A stretch of 10,384 nt of DNA from DATHSN01 sp035464115 (GTDB lineage: Bacteria > Actinomycetota > Acidimicrobiia > Acidimicrobiales > SKKL01): positions 1-10,384 of the forward strand of contig DATHSN010000392.1 of assembly GCA_035464115.1 (NCBI GenBank). Reading direction: 5' to 3'. A program made the position numbers and the translations under genes. Under the pieces are notes generated by a model that worked only from the letters and a program-made list of their open reading frames with translations, was not told the origin of the DNA and ran no database searches. Shown here piece after piece: positions 6,650 to 10,384 of this stretch (position 1 is the stretch's first letter; every line of letters starts with the position of its first letter).

Positions 6650-7359
6650 GCGCCCTCGCCGCCCTCGTCGGGCTGATGGTGCGCACCACCGCCACCCGGG
6701 GCCGCATCATCGGCCTCGCCTCCCTCGGCCTGGTGGCGGTGGTCGTCGCCGGGGCCGTCGGCGCCAGCGACCCCACCGACGTCGTGCAGACCGGCGCCGA
6801 GCTCATCGACGGGTTCGGCCTGTCGGTGCTCGCCCCGGTGGTGGTGCTGGTGTTCGCCACCGCCACGCTCGGCGACCCCATCGAGGACGGCACCCTCGTC
6901 TACCTGTGGCTGCGGCCCGTCCCCCGCGCCACGCTCGCCCTCGCCGCCGCCCTGGCCACGCTCATCGTGTCGCTGCCGTTGGTCGTCGTGCCGCTCGGCA
7001 TCGCCGCCGCCCTCACCGGCGCCGGCGACGGTCTGGTGCTCGGCACCATCGCCGCGAGCGCGGTGGTGGTGATCGGCTACACCGGCATCTTCGTCGCCCT
7101 CGGCTCGTGGCTGCGCCGGGCCCTGGCGTGGGGCATCGTCTACGTCCTCATCTGGGAGGGCTTCATCGCCCGGGCCAGCGACGGCACCGCCCGGCTGGCC
7201 GTGCGGTCCTACGGACGTTCGCTCATCGCCGCCATCGCCGACGTCGAGCTCGAGCTCGGCACCATCGCCCCGGCGACGGCGGTCGTCGTCCCGCTGCTGG
7301 TCGGCGGGCTCGGGCTGGTGGCCACCACCGTCCGCCTGCGGCGCGGCGACGTCGCCTGA
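6646..7359 (+). CDS. ABC-2 type transporter permease (second of two)
   Basis: A 237-residue membrane protein with about six hydrophobic segments (near 20-38, 56-76, 95-122, 130-150, 155-170, 205-228). It is shorter than permease 1 and lacks its soluble GYRRYEG N-terminus. The stretch EDGTLVYLWLRPVPR (79-93) is the counterpart of the permease 1 coupling region and follows the ABC-2 pattern DGTL-x-YL-x-x-RP-x-x-R. It most likely works with ABC ATPase 2, whose stop it overlaps as ATGA. The ribosome-binding site is weak (GGGA close to the ATG), so translation probably depends on coupling. Substrate unknown. Sequence divergence from permease 1 means either a second transporter or the other half of a heterodimeric one. 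Confidence 0.87.
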   Translation: MSALAALVGLMVRTTATRGRIIGLASLGLVAVVVAGAVGASDPTDVVQTGAELIDGFGLSVLAPVVVLVFATATLGDPIEDGTLVYLWLRPVPRATLALAAALATLIVSLPLVVVPLGIAAALTGAGDGLVLGTIAASAVVVIGYTGIFVALGSWLRRALAWGIVYVLIWEGFIARASDGTARLAVRSYGRSLIAAIADVELELGTIAPATAVVVPLLVGGLGLVATTVRLRRGDVA

Positions 7360-7369
7360 CCCGGCCCCG

Positions 7370-8743
7370 GTGAGCGACCCCGCCCCACCCACCGGCCCGA
7401 CGGGCACCGGCCCGGCCGTCGGCGGCCGACCGGGGCGGCGGGCGCTCGACCGCGAGATCGCCCGGCTCGCCGTTCCCGCGTTCGCCACGCTCGTCGCCGA
7501 GCCCCTCTACGTGCTGGCCGACACCGCGGTGGTCGGCCACCTCGGCACCGAGCAGCTGGCCGGGCTCGCCCTGGCGTCGACGGTGCTGCTCACCGGCCAC
7601 GCCGTGTTCATCTTCCTCGCCTACGGCACGACCGCCGCGGTCGCCCGCCTGCTCGGCGCCGGCGACGAGCGCCGGGCCGCCCACCAGGCGGTCCAGGGCC
7701 TCTGGCTGGCGGTCGCCATCGGCGTCGCCCTCACCGCCCTCGGGTGGTGGCAGGGCGACGACCTCATCCGCGTGCTCGGGGGCGAGGGCGACGTGGCCAC
7801 CCAGGCCGGGATCTACCTGCGGATCAGCCTGCTCGGGGTCCCCGCCCTGCTGCTGACCCTCGCCGGCACCGGATACCTGCGGGGCCTGCAGGACACCCGC
7901 ACGCCGCTCGTGGTGGCCGTGGTGTCGGCCCTCGCCAACCTGGTGATCGAGCTGGTGCTGATCTTCGGGCTCGGGTTCGGCATCGGCGCGTCGGCGCTGT
8001 CGACCGTCATCGCCCAGGTCGGCGCCGCCGCGGTCTTCGCCACGATCGTGGCCCGGGCCGCGGCCCGGCTGGGGGTGGGGGCCCGCCCCGACCTCCGGGC
8101 GATCGCCGCGCTGGCCAAGGTCGGCGGCGACCTGCTGGTGCGCACCGCCGCGCTGCGGTTCTCGCTCACCGTCGCCACCGCGGTCACCGCCCGGCTCGGC
8201 ACCGTGCCCCTCGCCGCCCACCAGATCGCGTTCGAGATCTGGAGCGTGCTGGCCCTCGGCCTCGACGCCATCGCGATCGCCGGTCAGGCCATGATCGGCC
8301 GGCTCCTCGGCGCCGGCGACGCCGCCGGCGCCCGGGTGGCCGGCCGGCGGATGATCACCTGGGGCGTGGTCGCCGGCGTGGGGTCCGGCCTGGTGGTGCT
8401 CGCCGCCAGCCCGTGGCTGCCCCGGGTGTTCTCCCCCGACCCCGAGGTGGTGGCCCTCGCCGGGTTCCTGCTCGTGTGGGTCGCGGCGCTGCAGCCGGTG
8501 AACGGGGTGGTGTTCGTGCTCGACGGCGTGCTCATCGGCGCCGGCGACCTGCGGTTCCTGGCCGTGGCCATGGTCGGCGCCGCCGCGGTGTTCGTGCCCG
8601 CGGTGGTGGCCGTCGGCGTGCTGGGGCTCGGCGTGGGCTGGGTGTGGGCCAGCCTCGGGCTGTTGATGCTCACCCGGCTGGTGGTGCTCGGCGCCCGCTT
8701 CGCCGGCGACCGCTGGGCCGTCGTCGGCGCGGTGCGGGCCTGA
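7370..8743 (+). CDS. dinF: MATE family efflux transporter, DinF-like
   Basis: A 457-residue multidrug and toxic compound extrusion protein with about 12 hydrophobic segments in two homologous halves. After a Pro/Gly-rich lead of about 25 residues, the core opens with EIARLAVPAFATLVAEPLY and DTAVVGHLGTEQLAGLAL, the typical DinF-branch opening. Other family landmarks are the half-one GTGYLRGLQDTRTPL, the mid-protein PLAAHQIAFEIW and the half-two GQAMIGRLLGAGD. MATE proteins couple Na+ or H+ entry to export of cationic or lipid-like compounds; the DinF branch is implicated in stress and bile-salt resistance in other bacteria. The substrate here is unknown. GTG 7370 begins 10 nt after the permease 2 stop with no Shine-Dalgarno, so it is probably the last gene of the operon and expressed by coupling. 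It converges on the lipoprotein gene 29 bp away. The symbol is family-level and not proof of orthology. Confidence 0.93.
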   Translation: MSDPAPPTGPTGTGPAVGGRPGRRALDREIARLAVPAFATLVAEPLYVLADTAVVGHLGTEQLAGLALASTVLLTGHAVFIFLAYGTTAAVARLLGAGDERRAAHQAVQGLWLAVAIGVALTALGWWQGDDLIRVLGGEGDVATQAGIYLRISLLGVPALLLTLAGTGYLRGLQDTRTPLVVAVVSALANLVIELVLIFGLGFGIGASALSTVIAQVGAAAVFATIVARAAARLGVGARPDLRAIAALAKVGGDLLVRTAALRFSLTVATAVTARLGTVPLAAHQIAFEIWSVLALGLDAIAIAGQAMIGRLLGAGDAAGARVAGRRMITWGVVAGVGSGLVVLAASPWLPRVFSPDPEVVALAGFLLVWVAALQPVNGVVFVLDGVLIGAGDLRFLAVAMVGAAAVFVPAVVAVGVLGLGVGWVWASLGLLMLTRLVVLGARFAGDRWAVVGAVRA

Positions 8744-8758
8744 CCAGGACCCGCGCCG

Positions 8759-8770
8759 GTCGCGTGCGAC
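8759..8770. other. Short inverted repeat in the convergent gap
   Basis: GTCGC-GT-GCGAC is an inverted repeat with 5-bp arms in the 29-bp gap between the convergent MATE and lipoprotein stops. The location suits a bidirectional terminator. The stem is short and no T-run follows on either strand, so it may be chance in GC-rich DNA. Confidence 0.25.
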
Positions 8771-8772
8771 GC

Positions 8773-9387
8773 TCAGGGGGCGCTGGGGGCGATGCCGCAC
8801 TCGTTCTGCAGGTAGGCGTCGATGTTGTTCGACGCCTCCTCGAGGCGGGGATCGTCGAGCGCCTCGAGCTGGGCGATGAGCTCGGGGTTGCTCTCGGCCT
8901 CGAGGGCGAGGGCGAAGAAGTCGAAGTCGAACTCGGCGAGCACGCCGATGAGCCCGCCGAACGCCTCGGACACGATCTGGAAGTCGGGCTGGATGTCGCC
9001 GGGCGCGATCTGGGCGGCGCGGGCGAGGAAGCCGTCGGCGGCAACGAAGACGCTCTCGAGGTCCTCGGGTGCCGAGATGGTGGGATCGATGTCGTCGAAC
9101 GCGGTGGCGCCGACCTCTTCACCGGCGTTGGCCAGCTGGCAGATGTCGTCGAACTGGCCGAAGTCGAAGCCGTCGAGCTCGCCACCGCCGCCGCCGGCTT
9201 CGGTGGTCTCGGTGGTGTCGGCCTCGGTGGTGTCGGTGGTGTCGGCCTCGGTGGTGTCGGCGCTCTCGTCCGACGCCGCGGTGGTGGCGGGCGCGTCGGC
9301 GGCGTCGTCGCCACCGTCGTCGTCACCGCAGGCGGCGAGGAGGAGAGCAGCGGCGAAGACCAGGGCGAGGAGGCGGCGGAGCGACAT
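8773..9387 (-). CDS. Acidic Thr/Asp-rich lipoprotein, function unknown
   Basis: A 204-residue secreted lipoprotein that I do not recognise. It has a short basic N-terminus (MSLRR), a hydrophobic stretch and a lipobox LLAAC with the lipidated cysteine at C20, so the mature protein should sit on the outer face of the membrane. Residues 21-70 are a low-complexity Asp/Thr/Glu/Gly linker containing an exact eight-residue duplication (44-51 and 52-59). Residues 71-204 form a compact acidic, mostly helical-looking domain with only two cysteines, C83 and C197, near its ends, a likely disulfide. The ATG at 9387 has GAGG 7 nt upstream (9395-9398). It is on the same strand as gatB, 97 bp downstream, and probably has its own promoter. 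Small lipoproteins of this style are common in actinobacteria and usually uncharacterised. No enzymatic motif is visible. Confidence 0.88.
   Translation of the reverse strand: MSLRRLLALVFAAALLLAACGDDDGGDDAADAPATTAASDESADTTEADTTDTTEADTTETTEAGGGGGELDGFDFGQFDDICQLANAGEEVGATAFDDIDPTISAPEDLESVFVAADGFLARAAQIAPGDIQPDFQIVSEAFGGLIGVLAEFDFDFFALALEAESNPELIAQLEALDDPRLEEASNNIDAYLQNECGIAPSAP
9211..9258 (-). repeat. Perfect 24-bp tandem duplication in the lipoprotein linker
   Basis: Bases 9211-9234 and 9235-9258 are identical and adjacent. On the minus strand each copy encodes DTTEADTT, in frame. Flanking sequence continues the DTTE/ETTEA theme imperfectly, pointing to past replication slippage in a length-tolerant linker. 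Confidence 0.95.
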
Positions 9388-9425
9388 GGGGGTACCTCGT
9401 GGCGGATCGGCGAACGGAACGAACG

Positions 9426-9431
9426 ACCCTA
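9426..9431 (-). promoter_or_regulatory. Putative -10 box of the lipoprotein gene
   Basis: TAGGGT on the minus strand fits TANNNT and lies 38 nt before the ATG at 9387. That would give a 5' leader of roughly 30 nt containing the GAGG ribosome-binding site at 9395-9398. No clear -35 element is seen. CGAACG occurs twice just downstream (9411-9416 and 9420-9425), where a regulator could bind, but this is speculative. Confidence 0.33.
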
Positions 9432-9460
9432 CCGCTGGTCCCCCCGGCCGTCGGCGCGGC

Positions 9461-9499
9461 CGCTCACCCCTCGGCGCGGGTCGCTCACCCGCTGGCGCG
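9461..9499 (-). repeat. Imperfect direct repeat of the gatB 3' end
   Basis: Bases 9482-9499, which contain the gatB stop, match 9461-9478 at 15 of 18 positions with a 21-bp period. The copy carries a second TGA (9464-9466) in the same frame, so readthrough would add only seven residues. It looks like a small tandem duplication at the gene end. Confidence 0.7.
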
Positions 9500-10384
9500 C
9501 CCGCGGAGCAGGGCGGTGACCGCCTTGCCGTCGGCCTGGCCCTGGGTGGCCCGCATCACCTGGCCGACGAAGAACCCGGTGAGCTTGCCCCGGGCCTTGT
9601 CGTCGCCGGTGGTGAACTGGGTCCACTCGTCGGGGTGGGCGGCGATGATCTCGTCGACCACCGCGGTGAGGGCGTCGGCGCCCATGGCTTCGAAGCCGCG
9701 GGCCCGGGCGATGTCGTCGGGCGTGGCGCCCGTCTCCACCATCTCGGCGAGCACCGCCTTGGCCTGGGTGGCGGTGAGCTCGCCGCCGGTCTCCATGACG
9801 ACGAGGCGGGCGAACGCCGCCGGCGCGAGCCGGTCGGCGCCGTCGACGGCCAGGTTGTGCTCGACGTGGGTCAGGACCCGGGCGGGGTCGGCGCCGGCGG
9901 CGATGGTGGCGAGCGCCAGCGCGTCGAGGTCGCGCTCGACGGCCATGGCCGCGTCGGCCGTCCCGACCCCGGCCGCCTCGGCGAGGGCCCGGCGGCGGTC
10001 GGCGGGCAGCGGCGGGACCGAGGCGTCGATGGCGGCGATCTCGGCGTCGGTGGGGGCGAGCGGCACCAGGTCGGGCTCGGGGAAGTAGCGGTAGTCCTCC
10101 GCCTCCTCCTTCGAGCGCAGCGTGTGGGTGCGCCCGTCCTCCTCGTTCCAGTGGCGGGTCTGCTGGATGATGCGCTCGCCGGCCTCGAGCAGCTCGACCT
10201 GGCGGCGGGCCTCGTAGTCGATGGCCCGGCCGAGCGACCGCAGCGAGTTGAGGTTCTTGATCTCGCAGCGGGTGCCGAACGCCTCGCCGGGCCGGCGGAC
10301 CGACACGTTGGCGTCGACCCGCATCGACCCCTCCTCCATCTTCGCGTCGGACGCGCCGACGGCGAGGATGATGGACCGCAGCTC
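9485..10384 (-). CDS. gatB: Asp-tRNA(Asn)/Glu-tRNA(Gln) amidotransferase subunit B, 5' end cut by window edge
   Basis: The product is the tRNA-binding and kinase/transamidase subunit of GatCAB, which converts Glu-tRNA(Gln) or Asp-tRNA(Asn) to the amidated form in bacteria lacking the cognate glutaminyl- or asparaginyl-tRNA synthetase. The last 299 residues are visible; the usual length is about 480-500, so roughly the N-terminal 40% lies to the right. The fragment opens within the ELR...SDAKMEEGSMRVDANVSVR block and continues with GTRCEIKNLNSLRSL, QTRHWNE and EDYRYFPEPDL, all GatB hallmarks. The final 150 residues are the helical GatB/YqeY domain, including GKLTGFFVGQVMRATQGQADGK without the final A. 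The stop at 9485 is followed 21 nt later by a second in-frame TGA. gatC and gatA would be expected upstream, beyond the right edge. No frameshift is seen. Confidence 0.97.
   Translation of the reverse strand, partial: ELRSIILAVGASDAKMEEGSMRVDANVSVRRPGEAFGTRCEIKNLNSLRSLGRAIDYEARRQVELLEAGERIIQQTRHWNEEDGRTHTLRSKEEAEDYRYFPEPDLVPLAPTDAEIAAIDASVPPLPADRRRALAEAAGVGTADAAMAVERDLDALALATIAAGADPARVLTHVEHNLAVDGADRLAPAAFARLVVMETGGELTATQAKAVLAEMVETGATPDDIARARGFEAMGADALTAVVDEIIAAHPDEWTQFTTGDDKARGKLTGFFVGQVMRATQGQADGKAVTALLRGRASG

Noticed and set aside
8744..8772. A strong intrinsic terminator between the convergent genes
   Set aside because: Only a 5-bp-arm inverted repeat and no T-run; listed as a weak inverted repeat instead.
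7223..8800. A 525-codon minus-strand open frame across permease 2 and the MATE gene
   Set aside because: It is a His/Gly/Ala-rich shadow that crosses a gene boundary and has no recognisable domain.
9181..9260. Regular repeats considered as a CRISPR-like or regulatory array
   Set aside because: The repeats are directly adjacent, lack spacers, and are in frame within the lipoprotein linker.

Overview
The window is very GC-rich (well over 70% by eye, with G or C in nearly every third codon position). It reads as a chromosomal stretch of a high-GC actinobacterium. A lineage such as the Acidimicrobiia would fit, but that placement is inference from composition, protein flavour and gene neighbourhood. 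No rRNA, tRNA, CRISPR array, insertion sequence or phage gene is visible.

Layout. (1) 1-1641, minus strand: ilvD (dihydroxy-acid dehydratase), start present, last few residues beyond the left edge. (2) 1642-1708: a 67-bp divergent promoter region in which both flanking genes look leaderless. (3) 1709-8743, plus strand: a tightly packed six-gene operon. It encodes a membrane-anchored sulfatase/alkaline-phosphatase-superfamily enzyme, ABC ATPase 1, ABC-2 permease 1, ABC ATPase 2 with 20 consecutive prolines near its N-terminus, ABC-2 permease 2, and a DinF-like MATE transporter. The first five genes are joined by four successive 4-nt GTGA or ATGA overlaps; the MATE gene follows after 10 nt. (4) 8744-8772: a 29-bp convergent gap. 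(5) 8773-9387, minus strand: an acidic, Thr/Asp-rich lipoprotein of unknown function. (6) 9388-9484: an intergenic stretch with a probable lipoprotein promoter and a partial duplication of the gatB 3' end. (7) 9485-10384, minus strand: the C-terminal 299 residues of gatB (Asp-tRNA(Asn)/Glu-tRNA(Gln) amidotransferase subunit B), open at the right edge.

How the genes may work together. ilvD (branched-chain amino acid synthesis) and gatB (indirect aminoacylation) are housekeeping genes on the same strand. The plus-strand operon lies between them in opposite orientation. It combines an extracytoplasmic hydrolase or phosphotransferase-like enzyme, two NBD/TMD pairs and a cation-coupled flippase-fold transporter. 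The translational coupling suggests the products are needed together, plausibly for export and modification of an envelope component or toxic compound. No substrate can be read from the sequence. The most distinctive features are the Pro20 tract with its unusual synonymous codons, the sulfatase-fold enzyme that lacks the sulfatase signature, and the paired leaderless promoters.
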